Shown here: one piece after another, positions 19,026 to 27,646 of the stretch
How positions within the stretch are numbered: position 1 is the stretch's first letter
Layout: each line of letters opens with the position of its first letter
From: SW-9-67-25 sp964471665
GTDB lineage: Archaea > Halobacteriota > Halobacteria > Halobacteriales > Haloarculaceae
Direction: 5' to 3'
NCBI GenBank assembly: GCA_964471665.1
Contig: CAYYHG010000002.1
Location: 6,588-70,587 of the forward strand
Length of the DNA: 64,000 nucleotides
The notes under the pieces: model-generated
Databases searched by the model: none
What the model saw: the letters and a program-made list of their open reading frames with translations, nothing else
Told to the model about the DNA's origin: nothing
Position numbers and translations under genes: made by a program

Positions 19026-19103
19026 AGGGACGGTTGTAGTTCTTTACCGGATCACCCGCCCGACGACGGGCGGTTGTCCTGGAAAACGGCTACAACCGTC
19101 CCT
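19026..19103. repeat. 78-bp imperfect palindrome with 14-bp perfect ends
   Basis: AGGGACGGTTGTAG at 19026-19039 is exactly complementary to CTACAACCGTCCCT at 19090-19103. The interior also pairs (CGCCCG and CGGGCG around an ACGA turn), so the whole unit can form one long hairpin. It sits between the end of the M24 gene and the promoter of the VOC gene. It could be a miniature inverted-repeat element, a terminator, or both. Flanks read GTGAT and GTGAC, only a weak hint of a target duplication. Confidence 0.7.
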
Positions 19104-19172
19104 GTGACTGGAGGCTGTGATCCGCGAACCCCACACGTCCCTCCACAGTCACCCAAACACCGAGAACAGTTC

Positions 19173-20441
19173 CTAGTGAGAGATCCGCGTAATCTCGTCG
19201 ACGGGCCACTGACTCAGGATCTCGACACCGTTCTCGCGGACGACGACCATCTCCTCGACGCGCACGCCCTGCCGGTCGGCGGGTTGCATCGTCTCGACAG
19301 CCATCGTCATGCCCTCCTCGATTTCGATGGGGTGGTCGGGCGAGAGCCCCCGCCAGATCAGCGGCACCTCGTAGAGTTGCAGACCCAGCCCGTGGGCCCA
19401 GTGGTTCGTGGTCATCTCCCAGAACTCCTCTGTGCCGTACCAGTCCATGTGCTCGCCCGTCTCGTCGGGAAACCCCTCGCAGATGTCGTCGGTCGTCGCG
19501 CCGGGTTCGATCCGTCCGAGCACGTCGTAGAGGTCGTCGCGCGCTTTCTCGTAGGCGTCTTCCTGCGCCCGGGTGGGCTGGCCCACGCTGAAGGTGCGGT
19601 AGTAACAGGAGCGATAGCCCATGAAGCCGACGTTGTAGAAGTCCGCGTACACCAGGTCGCCGGGCCGGATGATCCGGTCGGTGGTGTTGGCCTGGTGTTT
19701 GGGCCAGGTGTTCGGTCCCGACGTGAGATAGCCGCCCTGGACCATCGCGCCCAGCCGCCAGAGTTCCCGGACGGCGTCGCCCCACACCTCCGATTCGCGT
19801 TTTCCGGGCGCAACGCTCTCGGTGATCGCCTGGAAGCCCCCCTCGCAGATGGCTGCCACCTGGCGGAGACACTCGATCTCGTCGCGGGTTTTCGTCTTGC
19901 GCGCGTCGAGCATGAGTTCCGACGCGGTGGCGGTGTCGACGTCCACGCCGCGGTCCTCGAACTTCCCGGCCAGCGACGCGTTGGCGACGTCGATGCCCAT
20001 GGGTTCGCCGGCGACGCCGTACTCCTCCATTGCGGTGTAGACAGTCCCGGCCATTTTCTCTGTGAGCCAGTCCCGTGCCGAGTCGCGTCCGGACGCCCGC
20101 GGGACGTTGCCGAGACCAGGACAGGCGTACCGAATATCGTCGAGCCAGGGGCAGTTGAACCGCTGGTTGGAGGCGTGGTCGGCCGTGTCCCAGTGGACGA
20201 CGTCGCCATCTTCGGTGAGCAGCGTGTAGTGGTCGGCGCCGCTGCCGCCCGTCATCGCCAGCCCCGTGACGTAACGGACGTTCGGGTCGTCGATGAGCAG
20301 CATCGATCCGAGGGCCGAGTCCTCCAGTCGCTCCAGGGCGCGGTCCTTGCGGTCGCGGCGGAGGCGTTGCGTGTCGACGCGTTCCTCCCAGTCGACGGCC
20401 ATCGTGCCGCGGGTCCCCTCCATGAAACTGCGTTCGTACAT
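19173..20441 (-). CDS. M24-family (creatinase/aminopeptidase P fold) protein
   Basis: A 422-aa protein with an N-terminal creatinase-like domain (about 35-175) and a C-terminal pita-bread domain (about 180-422). The usual first metal Asp sits in VYADFYNVGFMGYRS, but the second Asp, expected 11 residues later, is Ser (SCYYRTF). The NHWAHGLGL His and the C-terminal Glu residues (IEEGM, TMAVE) remain. Loss of a metal ligand resembles creatinase, which acts without metal, more than a true metallopeptidase. The substrate may be a small C-N or ester compound rather than a peptide. It lies 80 nt downstream of paaK on the same strand. Confidence 0.82.
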   Translation of the reverse strand: MYERSFMEGTRGTMAVDWEERVDTQRLRRDRKDRALERLEDSALGSMLLIDDPNVRYVTGLAMTGGSGADHYTLLTEDGDVVHWDTADHASNQRFNCPWLDDIRYACPGLGNVPRASGRDSARDWLTEKMAGTVYTAMEEYGVAGEPMGIDVANASLAGKFEDRGVDVDTATASELMLDARKTKTRDEIECLRQVAAICEGGFQAITESVAPGKRESEVWGDAVRELWRLGAMVQGGYLTSGPNTWPKHQANTTDRIIRPGDLVYADFYNVGFMGYRSCYYRTFSVGQPTRAQEDAYEKARDDLYDVLGRIEPGATTDDICEGFPDETGEHMDWYGTEEFWEMTTNHWAHGLGLQLYEVPLIWRGLSPDHPIEIEEGMTMAVETMQPADRQGVRVEEMVVVRENGVEILSQWPVDEITRISH

Positions 20442-20471
20442 GCTGGTTCGACGTTGCGTGAGTGGTGTAAT

Positions 20472-20499
20472 CAAACTCCGGATTCCGGATCGGAGTTTG
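20472..20499. promoter_or_regulatory. Perfect 9-bp inverted repeat upstream of the M24 gene
   Basis: CAAACTCCG (20472-20480) and CGGAGTTTG (20491-20499) flank a 10-nt spacer. It lies just upstream of a TATA-like element at about 20465-20472 for the M24 gene and 23 nt after the paaK stop. It could be an operator or a hairpin terminator of paaK. Confidence 0.45.
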
Positions 20500-20521
20500 T
20501 GGTGAAATCGTCGCGACTCGA

Positions 20522-21808
20522 TCACCGATGGTCGTACACGCGCTGGACCTTCCCGACCTCGGTGCGCGCGACCGAGCCGGGCGGGACGATGTCGAGACCG
20601 TCGGGAGTGAACGCCAGCACCGCGTCGAGTTCCTCCAGCACCGCCTCCCGGAGTGTCTCGTCGCTCCTGGTCGCGTCCTCGGCCTTCTCGACGGTGAGTT
20701 CCATCACGTCCAGGTTGTCCTCCTCGTAGAGGTCGACGCGGTAGTGTGGCGCGATCCCGTCGATGTCGAGAACCGTGTCCTCGATCTGGCTGGGATAGAG
20801 GTTGATCCCGCGGACGATCAGCAGGTCGTCGGTGCGGCCGGTGACGTTGTCCATCCGGACCATCGTCCGGCCACACTCGCACTGTTCGTAGGTCAGCGAG
20901 GTCAGGTCGCCGGTGCGGTACCGGAGGACGGGCAGGGCCTCCTTGCTCAGCGTCGTGAGGACGAGTTCGCCTTCCTCGCCCTCGTCGAGGGGTTCGCCGG
21001 TGTTCGGATCGACGACCTCCGGGAAGAACCGATCCTCCCAGACGTGCAGGCCGTCCTGGGCCTCGTGACACTCGATGGAGACGCCGGGGCCGACAATCTC
21101 CGAGAGGCCATAGAGGTCGATGCCGGTCACGCCCAGACGCTGTTCGATCTCCTCGCGCATCGGGTCCGTGCAGGGTTCGGCACCGAAGACGATGGTCTCG
21201 ACGGGCAACTCGCGGGGGTCGTGGCCCAGGTCCGCCGCCGTCTCGGCGAGGTACAGCGAGTAGGAGGGCGTACACGCCAGCACGTCACTCCCGAGGTCGA
21301 CCATCATCTCGACCTGTTTTTTGGTGTCCCCGCTCCCCATCGGGATGACCGACGCGCCGAGTTCCTCGGCGCCGTGTTCGAGGCCGTGACCACCGGTGAA
21401 GAGACCGTACCCGTACGCGTTCTGGACGGTCGCGCCCGGTTCGACGCCAGCGGCAGCCAGCGAGCGGGCCATCACCTCCCGCCACACGCCCAGATCCGAC
21501 TCCGTGTAGGCGACGACCTTCGGTTTGCCCGTCGTCCCGGAGGAGGCGTGGATCCGGCGGACCTCGTCGCGGTCGACGGCCAACAGGCCGTCGGGATACT
21601 CCTCGCGGAAGTTCTCCTTGGTGGTCATCGGCAACTGCGTGACGTCCTCGGGGCTCCGGACGTCGTCGGGTTCGACGCCAGCCTCGTCCAGTTTCGACCG
21701 GTAGAAGGGAACGTTCTCGTAGGCGGCCGCGACCGTCTCCCGTAATCGCTGGGCCTGAAGCTCCCGTATCTCCGCGCGTTCGCTGGTCTCGACGGGTTTG
21801 TGTGCCAT
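20522..21808 (-). CDS. paaK: Phenylacetate-CoA ligase
   Basis: A 428-aa AMP-forming ligase that activates phenylacetate to phenylacetyl-CoA, the entry step of the paa pathway. The adenylate motif ASSGTTGKPKVVAYT is near residue 88. YGYGLFTGGHGLEHGAEELG is a very characteristic PaaK segment. GLSEIVGPGV, YRTGDL and GRTDDLLIVRGINLYPSQ complete the core. The length fits the family. It is divergent from the thiolase across a 79-bp gap and co-directional with the M24 gene. Relatives act on benzoate or other aryl acids, so phenylacetate is probable but not proven. Confidence 0.87.
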   Translation of the reverse strand: MAHKPVETSERAEIRELQAQRLRETVAAAYENVPFYRSKLDEAGVEPDDVRSPEDVTQLPMTTKENFREEYPDGLLAVDRDEVRRIHASSGTTGKPKVVAYTESDLGVWREVMARSLAAAGVEPGATVQNAYGYGLFTGGHGLEHGAEELGASVIPMGSGDTKKQVEMMVDLGSDVLACTPSYSLYLAETAADLGHDPRELPVETIVFGAEPCTDPMREEIEQRLGVTGIDLYGLSEIVGPGVSIECHEAQDGLHVWEDRFFPEVVDPNTGEPLDEGEEGELVLTTLSKEALPVLRYRTGDLTSLTYEQCECGRTMVRMDNVTGRTDDLLIVRGINLYPSQIEDTVLDIDGIAPHYRVDLYEEDNLDVMELTVEKAEDATRSDETLREAVLEELDAVLAFTPDGLDIVPPGSVARTEVGKVQRVYDHR

Positions 21809-21887
21809 GGTTCGTCCGGGACGTTCGGCAACGATCACAAAAAAGGGTGGGGAAAACTACTTTTCCGCAACCGGGCAAGCCGGAGGC

Positions 21888-23066
21888 ATGCGAGACGCGT
21901 ACATCATCGGTGCGGGGCAGACGTCGTTCGGCGCGACACCGGAGGAGAGTTACCGCTCGCTGTTCGGGACCGCCTTCGACCGGGCAGTCGGGAGCGTCCC
22001 CGGTGGCCTCGACGCCGACGACATCGACGAGGCGGTCGTCGGCACGCTGGGCGTCGGCGGCCGTCAACTCGGCCTTCCGGGGCCGGCGGTGACCGAACAC
22101 GTCGGCCTGCACGGAATTCCGTGTTCGCGGATCGAGAACGCCTGTGCGGCCTCGGGCTACGCGGTCCGGCAGGCCGTCCAGGCGGTCCGCAGCGGGATGG
22201 CGGACGTCGTCCTCGCAGGCGGCGTCGAGGTGATGTCCGACACGAGCAGCGACGTCACGAAGTACTGGCTGGGCGTCTCCGGGGAGACAGAGTGGGAACG
22301 CCTGACCGGCACGACGTTCGCCGGGGTCTACGCACAGATGGCCAGCGCCTACCTCGAGGCGTACGGGGCCACGCCGGAGCACCTGTCGATGGCGGCGGTC
22401 AAGAACCACAGAAACGGCGCACGGAACCCCAAGGCACACCTCTCTTTCGAGTGTTCGCTCTCCGAGGCCACCGACGCGCCGGTCGTCGCGGACCCGCTCA
22501 ACCTCTACCACTGCTGTCCGACCTCCGACGGCGCGGCGGCGGTCCTCGTCGCGAGCGAGGACGCCGTCGACGCCTACACGGACGACCCTGTCCGCGTCGC
22601 GGGTGTCGGTGCGGCAAGCGAACGCGTCGGCCTGTTCCAGCGGGACAGCTACACGAGGATTGCCGCGTCCGAGCGGGCCGCCGAGCGTGCCTACGGGCGT
22701 GCCGGTGTCGAGCCCGGCGAACTGGATTTCGCGGAGGTTCACGACTGCTTTACCATCGCAGAACTGCTGGCCTACGAGGACCTCGGGTTCTGTGAGCGCG
22801 GGGACGCGTCCCGGTTGCTCGAAGAGGGCGTCACGGACCTGGACGGTTCGCTGCCGGTCAACCCCTCCGGCGGGCTGAAATCGAAGGGCCACCCGATCGG
22901 CGCGACCGGCGCCGGCCAGATCACGGAGGCCTTCGAACAGCTGACCGGACGGGCCGGCGACCGGCAGATCTCCGGGGCGGCCCGCGGACTGACCCACAAC
23001 GTCGGGGGCAGCGGCGGCGCCGCAGTCGTGCACATCCTCGAACGCGAAGCGGAGGTGGCCCGATGA
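21888..23066 (+). CDS. Thiolase (SCP2/archaeal acetyl-CoA acetyltransferase type)
   Basis: A 392-aa thiolase-fold protein. Active-site regions include the nucleophile in IENACAASGYAV (Cys near residue 86), VHDCFTIAEL and the C-terminal VNPSGGLKSKGHPIGATGAGQI with its His. This SCP2-like type forms complexes with HMG-CoA synthase and DUF35 in archaea. Its last four bases overlap the next gene, whose product contains exactly those two partner domains. It may cleave or form a 3-oxoacyl-CoA. It is not a clear match to the degradative PaaJ type. Confidence 0.85.
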   Translation: MRDAYIIGAGQTSFGATPEESYRSLFGTAFDRAVGSVPGGLDADDIDEAVVGTLGVGGRQLGLPGPAVTEHVGLHGIPCSRIENACAASGYAVRQAVQAVRSGMADVVLAGGVEVMSDTSSDVTKYWLGVSGETEWERLTGTTFAGVYAQMASAYLEAYGATPEHLSMAAVKNHRNGARNPKAHLSFECSLSEATDAPVVADPLNLYHCCPTSDGAAAVLVASEDAVDAYTDDPVRVAGVGAASERVGLFQRDSYTRIAASERAAERAYGRAGVEPGELDFAEVHDCFTIAELLAYEDLGFCERGDASRLLEEGVTDLDGSLPVNPSGGLKSKGHPIGATGAGQITEAFEQLTGRAGDRQISGAARGLTHNVGGSGGAAVVHILEREAEVAR

Positions 23067-24532
23067 GCGACGGTGACGAGCATGGTCGGACCGAAGACGC
23101 CGCTGGACGGCCAGCGCTCGCTGGCGTCGGCGCGTACGCCCCCCGCCTCCGGATCGACGCCGCGGCCTTCGAGGACGCGTGGGGACGGTTCGAGGCCAGC
23201 GGAATCGAGGAGAAAGCGGTCCCCGAGGCCGACGAGGACGCGCTGACGATGGCTGTCGCGGCGACCCGGCGGGCGCTTGCTGTGGCCGGGTACGGGGGCA
23301 GCGACGTCGCTCATCTGGCGCTGGCGACGACCACGCCGCCCATGGAAGAGGAGGACCTGGCAGCGCGGCTGGCGAGCGTGGTCGGCGCGACGGAGGGAGT
23401 CTCTACCCACACCGCTACCGGCAGCACGCGCGCCGGCGGACAGGCCCTCGACGCGGCCCTCGACGCCGGGCCGTGGGGCGAGCGCGTCGGCGTCGTGGTC
23501 GCCAGCGACTGTCCGCGGGGCACGCCCGACAGCGCGGTCGAACACGCCGCAGGTGCCGGTGCGGGGGCGGTCGTCCTGGTCAGCGACGGCCGGGGACCCA
23601 TCCTGGACCGGGCCAGCCACGTCGAGCCCTATCCGGGAACGCGGTTCCGCCCGGCCGGTGACGGCGAGACCGCGAGTCTGGGCGTCACCCAGTACGACCG
23701 CGATTCGTTCACGTCGGCGCTGGGCGGGGCCGTGGAGGAGCTCCGGGCCGATCCCGACGCCGACGCGGCGGCCGTCCAATCGCCAGACGGGAAGCTCCCC
23801 TACCGGGCGGCGAGCGCGCTGGGCGTCGACAGCGAGACCATCGCGGCCGCCGAGACTGTCAGCGACCTGGGCGACACCGGCACAGCGAGTGTCTTCCTCG
23901 GGCTGGCGCGGGCGCTGGCGGACGGTGCCGACCGCGTGCTGGTGGCGGCCTACGGGAGCGGTGCCGGTGCGAACGTGTTCCTGGTCGAGGCCGGCGGCGT
24001 GCCCGTCGACGCCGCGCTGACCGGCGGAGAGGAACTGACCTACCCCGAGTACCTCCGCCGGCGCGGCGAGATAACGAGCGGCGAGCCGGAGGGCGGGGGT
24101 GCCTACGTCAGCGTGCCGTCCTGGCAGCGGACCATCCCACAGCGTCACCGCCTCGTCGCGGGCCGATGTCAGTCGTGTCGCGCGCTGAACTTCCCACCCA
24201 GCGGGGCGTGTCTCGACTGTGGCGACCGCGTCGCGTACGACCGCGTCGAACTCCCCGGCACCGGACGTGTCGAGGCGACCACGACCATCGCCCAGGGCGG
24301 CGCGCCCCCGGAGTTCGTCGAGCAGCAATCGCGGAGTGGCACCTTCGTCAGCGCGGTGATCGGGTTCGGCGGCCCCGAGGGTGGATCGGTGAGCGTCCCG
24401 GCACAGGTGCTCGCCGGCGGCCGCGAGGTGGCTGTGGGTGACGAGGTGGTGACGACGATTCGCCGCGTCTACGAGCAGGAGGGTGTGATCCGGTACGGAT
24501 TCAAGGCGCAGTTGCTGGAACTGCAGCGATAG
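23063..24532 (+). CDS. HMG-CoA-synthase-like protein fused to a DUF35 OB-fold domain
   Basis: A 489-aa fusion. Residues 15-330 follow the archaeal HMG-CoA synthase fold (GVGAYAPRLRI, EDALTMAVAATRRAL, GSGAGANVFLV). Residues 345-489 are a DUF35 module: a zinc rubredoxin-like ribbon CQSCRALNFPPSGACLDCGD, then an OB-fold. The catalytic Cys position reads STRAGGQAL with Thr122, and the catalytic His position (usually HQP) reads VQSP with Gln239. It is therefore unlikely to catalyse HMG-CoA synthesis. It more likely serves as a thiolase-binding, CoA-holding scaffold for the overlapping upstream thiolase (ATGA junction). Confidence 0.8.
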   Translation: MSDGDEHGRTEDAAGRPALAGVGAYAPRLRIDAAAFEDAWGRFEASGIEEKAVPEADEDALTMAVAATRRALAVAGYGGSDVAHLALATTTPPMEEEDLAARLASVVGATEGVSTHTATGSTRAGGQALDAALDAGPWGERVGVVVASDCPRGTPDSAVEHAAGAGAGAVVLVSDGRGPILDRASHVEPYPGTRFRPAGDGETASLGVTQYDRDSFTSALGGAVEELRADPDADAAAVQSPDGKLPYRAASALGVDSETIAAAETVSDLGDTGTASVFLGLARALADGADRVLVAAYGSGAGANVFLVEAGGVPVDAALTGGEELTYPEYLRRRGEITSGEPEGGGAYVSVPSWQRTIPQRHRLVAGRCQSCRALNFPPSGACLDCGDRVAYDRVELPGTGRVEATTTIAQGGAPPEFVEQQSRSGTFVSAVIGFGGPEGGSVSVPAQVLAGGREVAVGDEVVTTIRRVYEQEGVIRYGFKAQLLELQR

Positions 24533-24873
24533 TGGGTGGCGGCCGTTCGCTCGGCGTCCCGGTACGGAGATCTGTGACGTCAGCAACTGGCAGGGAAGTT
24601 CCCGACCGCTGTCTGGGAATTGCCACCTGTTCTTCTACCGAGACTGCCGAGACCAGTCAGAGAGCCCCCGGCCGCTTTCAGTCCCACCACATCCGACGGT
24701 AGGTCTGTCCGCCCCGGGTTGTGCGGCCTCGGCGGTGTCCGCCTGGCACGCGTTCCCGGCCCCGCGGCGGCGCGCGCTGTCGGGAGTCTCGTACGAACGA
24801 CCCAGCGCGCGAGGGACGAGGAGCGCAGCGTAGCGAGCAAGCCTTTTGCCGCCAGGCACACTCCCCGTCAACC
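24533..24873. other. Intergenic region with a dispersed repeat, no gene
   Basis: The 341 bp have no convincing coding frame; the longest plus frame (87 codons) is Pro/Arg-rich and has no start signals. It contains a 24-bp segment (24663-24686) shared with the 29.4-kb gap. The part nearest the dehydrogenase holds purine-rich GAGCGCAGCG-type sequence common between haloarchaeal genes. No clear TATA box was found before the ATG at 24874. Confidence 0.55.
24663..24686 (+). repeat. Dispersed intergenic repeat, copy 1
   Basis: 20 of 24 bases match copy 2 at 29470-29493 in the same orientation, including TTTCAGTCCC. Function unknown. Confidence 0.45.
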
Positions 24874-25797
24874 ATGCACGTAGCCGTACTCGGAGCCGGA
24901 ACCATGGGCCACGGGATCGCCCAGGTGGCGGCGATGGCCGGCCACGAGGTGTGGATCCGCGATATCGAAGCGGACATCGTCGAGGACGGTCTGTCAGCGA
25001 TCGAGTCCAACCTCGAAGGCGGCGTCGAACGCGACTTGGTCACCGACGCGGAGATGACCGCCACCCTCGAACGCCTCTCGGGCACCACGTCCCTGGCCGA
25101 GGCCGTCGAGGACGCGGATCTCGTCGTCGAGGCGGTCCCCGAGGAGATGGACCTGAAACGGGAGACGTGGACAGCAGTGGAGTCACACGTCGACAGCGAC
25201 GCAGTCGTCGCGACCAACACGTCGTCGCTGTCGGTCACCGGGATCGCGAGCGCCCTCGAAGACCCGGAGCGGGCCGTCGGACTCCACTTTTTCAACCCTG
25301 TCCACATCATGGAGCTCGTCGAGGTGGTCGTCGCCGAACAGACCAGCCAGGAGACACTCGCCGCCGCCCGCGAGTTCGTCGCAGACATCGACAGGACCCC
25401 GGTCGAGGTGACCGACTCCCCGGGCTTTGCGTCCTCACGGCTGGGCGTCGCACTGGGTGTCGAGGCGATGCGGATGGTCCAGGAGGGTGTTGCAAGCCCC
25501 CGGGACGTCGACACCGCGATGGAACTGGGGTACAACCACCCGATGGGGCCGATCGAACTCGGCGACCTGGTCGGACTCGACGTCCGGCTCGACATCCTCG
25601 AGCACCTGCGCGAGGAACTCGGCGAGCGGTTCCGGCCACCGCAGATACTGAAACGGAAGGTCCGGGCGGGGAAACTCGGCAAGAAGAGTGGCGAGGGATT
25701 CTACGTCTGGAAAGACGGTGCGGTCGTCGGCACGAGCGGCGATACCGGAACGAACGAAGACGTCGAAGCGAGCGGCGACCGGGGAGACCAGCGATGA
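24874..25797 (+). CDS. 3-hydroxyacyl-CoA dehydrogenase
   Basis: A 307-aa enzyme of beta-oxidation that oxidises 3-hydroxyacyl-CoA with NAD+. The Rossmann motif GAGTMGHGIAQ is at residues 7-17, catalytic HFFNPVHIMELVEVV (His near 138) and the partner Glu are present, and the C-terminal helical domain includes DVDTAMELGYNHPMGPIEL. The acidic tail after KKSGEGFYVW is extra. The stop overlaps the enoyl-CoA hydratase start (ATGA). In the phenylacetate context it could be PaaH, but general fatty-acid or other ring-cleavage use is equally possible. Confidence 0.9.
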   Translation: MHVAVLGAGTMGHGIAQVAAMAGHEVWIRDIEADIVEDGLSAIESNLEGGVERDLVTDAEMTATLERLSGTTSLAEAVEDADLVVEAVPEEMDLKRETWTAVESHVDSDAVVATNTSSLSVTGIASALEDPERAVGLHFFNPVHIMELVEVVVAEQTSQETLAAAREFVADIDRTPVEVTDSPGFASSRLGVALGVEAMRMVQEGVASPRDVDTAMELGYNHPMGPIELGDLVGLDVRLDILEHLREELGERFRPPQILKRKVRAGKLGKKSGEGFYVWKDGAVVGTSGDTGTNEDVEASGDRGDQR

Positions 25798-26603
25798 GCC
25801 TCGCAGACGTCGCCGCGGACTGCGAGACAGTCGAGGTCACCGTCGGCGAACGAGCCGAGTACGTCGCGACGGTGGCGATAAACCGTCCGGACGCGCGCAA
25901 CGCCCTGAACGGACAGGTACGGACCGAACTGGCGTCGGTCTTCGACGCAATCGGGGACAGCGACGTCCGGGTGGTCGTCCTGACGGGTGCCGAGGGGACG
26001 GGTGCGTTCGTGGCGGGGGCGGACGTGACCGAACTCCGCGAGCGGGACGCGCTCGAACAGCGCGAGGCCAGCAAGCGACCGCGTGTCTACGAGGTCGTCG
26101 ACGACTGCCCGATCCCCGTGATCGCGCGGGTCAACGGCCACGCCCTGGGCGGGGGGTGTGAACTGACGCAGGCCTGTGACCTCCGCGTCGCCCACGAGGC
26201 CGCGAAACTCGGCCAACCGGAGATCGGTCTCGGCCTCATGCCCGGCGGCGGCGCCACGCAGCGACTCCCACGACTCGTCGGCGAAGGCCACGCCATGCGG
26301 CTCGTCCTCACGGGAGAGCTCGTCGACGCCCAGGAGGCCGCGGAGATCGGCCTCGTCGAGGAGGTCCACGGCGACGACTCGTTCGACGACCGCGTCGACG
26401 AACTGGCGGCGTCGATGGCCGAGAAGAGCCCCGTCGCGCTGGAGTTCGCGAAAAAATCCATCGAGGCAGCCTCGCGGATGGACCTCGAGGCGGGCGTCGA
26501 GTACGAGGCCGAACTGTTCGCGCAACTGTTCGCCACCGAGGACAAAGACGAGGGCATCGACGCGTTCCTCGAAAACCGCGATCCGGAGTGGCACGGACGG
26601 TAA
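25794..26603 (+). CDS. Enoyl-CoA hydratase
   Basis: A 269-aa crotonase-fold enzyme hydrating trans-2-enoyl-CoA. Both catalytic Glu are present: one in LGGGCELTQACDL and one in LGQPEIGLGLMPGGG. The oxyanion-hole segments FVAGADVTEL and GHALGGG are also there. Overlap with the dehydrogenase gene gives a two-step beta-oxidation operon. It differs from the crotonase at 40.4 kb, which lacks these Glu residues. A PaaF-like role is possible. Confidence 0.9.
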   Translation: MSLADVAADCETVEVTVGERAEYVATVAINRPDARNALNGQVRTELASVFDAIGDSDVRVVVLTGAEGTGAFVAGADVTELRERDALEQREASKRPRVYEVVDDCPIPVIARVNGHALGGGCELTQACDLRVAHEAAKLGQPEIGLGLMPGGGATQRLPRLVGEGHAMRLVLTGELVDAQEAAEIGLVEEVHGDDSFDDRVDELAASMAEKSPVALEFAKKSIEAASRMDLEAGVEYEAELFAQLFATEDKDEGIDAFLENRDPEWHGR

Positions 26604-26697
26604 TTAGCGCGTCCGCACCCGGGCGTCGCGGTCGATGGTCCGGGAGCCGTCGCCGACAGGGCTGGACGCGTCTCCGACAGAGATTCGACCGAAGCTA

Positions 26698-27468
26698 TTA
26701 GACGTGTGCGAGGTTGATGGTGATCTCGTTGACCGTTCCGAGCAACAGGCTGGGGAGTTCCTCGCGCAGCAGCGAGCCCTCGAGGCGGTTCGCCGGCCCG
26801 GAGATACTGATCGCGCCGATGGCGACGTCGTCCTCGTCGGTGATCGGGGTACCGACCGCGTGCAGGGCCTCGACGGACTCCTCGAAGTTGAACGCGTACC
26901 CGCGCTCGCGTATCTCCGCGAGGTCGGCCCTTAGTTCGTCTGGGTCGGTGATCGTGTGTGGCGTCCGTGCGGGGAGGCCGTGTGTCTCGATTATCTCGTC
27001 GACGCGGCCGTCGGGGAGGTTCGCCAGGATGGCCTTCCCGGCGGCGTGCTGGTGGAGGTAGTTGCGGTGGCCGACGCGGGCGTGGGTACGGACCGAGTGT
27101 TTCCCGCGGGCACCGTAGATGTGGACGCTCCGGCCGTGTTCCTCGACGGTACACCAGATCTTCTCCTCGGTCTCGGCGGCCAGTTCGTCCACTTTCGGTT
27201 TCGCCTCCTCGAAGAGGGTGTACTTCTCGCGGGCGACGACGCCGTAGTCCAGAAACCGCACGCCCAGGCGGTACCCCTCTTCGTCCCGGACGACGAGACT
27301 GTTCGCCTCCAGCGTCCTGACGTGTCTGTGGACGGTGCTCTTGGCACAGTCGAACTCCTCGGCGAGGTCTGCCATCGTCGCCGGCCCCTGACGCTTGAGG
27401 TAGTCGACAACGTCGACCGCGCGTTCGACTGTTTCGACCGGCCGATCCACGTCGGTCGGGATGGACAT
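26698..27468 (-). CDS. IclR-family transcriptional regulator
   Basis: A 256-aa regulator. The N-terminal winged helix (about 8-65) includes TMADLAEEFDCAKSTVHRHV; the C-terminal IclR effector domain (about 75-250) includes GRSVHIYGARGKHSVRTH and the HAAGKAILANLP motif. IclR proteins sense small organic acids and often control catabolic genes next to them. It is divergent from the thiamine-diphosphate enzyme gene across 178 bp and probably regulates that gene and itself. Confidence 0.9.
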   Translation of the reverse strand: MSIPTDVDRPVETVERAVDVVDYLKRQGPATMADLAEEFDCAKSTVHRHVRTLEANSLVVRDEEGYRLGVRFLDYGVVAREKYTLFEEAKPKVDELAAETEEKIWCTVEEHGRSVHIYGARGKHSVRTHARVGHRNYLHQHAAGKAILANLPDGRVDEIIETHGLPARTPHTITDPDELRADLAEIRERGYAFNFEESVEALHAVGTPITDEDDVAIGAISISGPANRLEGSLLREELPSLLLGTVNEITINLAHV

Positions 27469-27489
27469 ACGCCTCTCTGATGGGAGCCA

Positions 27490-27500
27490 CTGTCAAAAAC
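27490..27500 (-). promoter_or_regulatory. Likely TATA element of the IclR gene
   Basis: Minus-strand CGTTTTTGACA is centred about 27 nt before the ATG at 27468. No comparable element sits at the right distance before the divergent enzyme gene. Confidence 0.45.
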
Positions 27501-27646
27501 GTTGTTCCAGTCATTCGAACGCAGAGCAAAACAGACACCGGAGCAGGCCGACCGACAAAGCAAAGAGACGGGCACGCGACAGGGCGGGTGATGAGAGAAG
27601 CGAGCGGTCACACCAGCGACGCGACCCGTGCGGGGAGCCGACCGTC

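Noticed and set aside
24620..24883. Possible small gene of 87 codons before the 3-hydroxyacyl-CoA dehydrogenase
   Set aside because: Pro/Arg-rich, overlaps the dehydrogenase start and covers the dispersed repeat; no homology-like motif.
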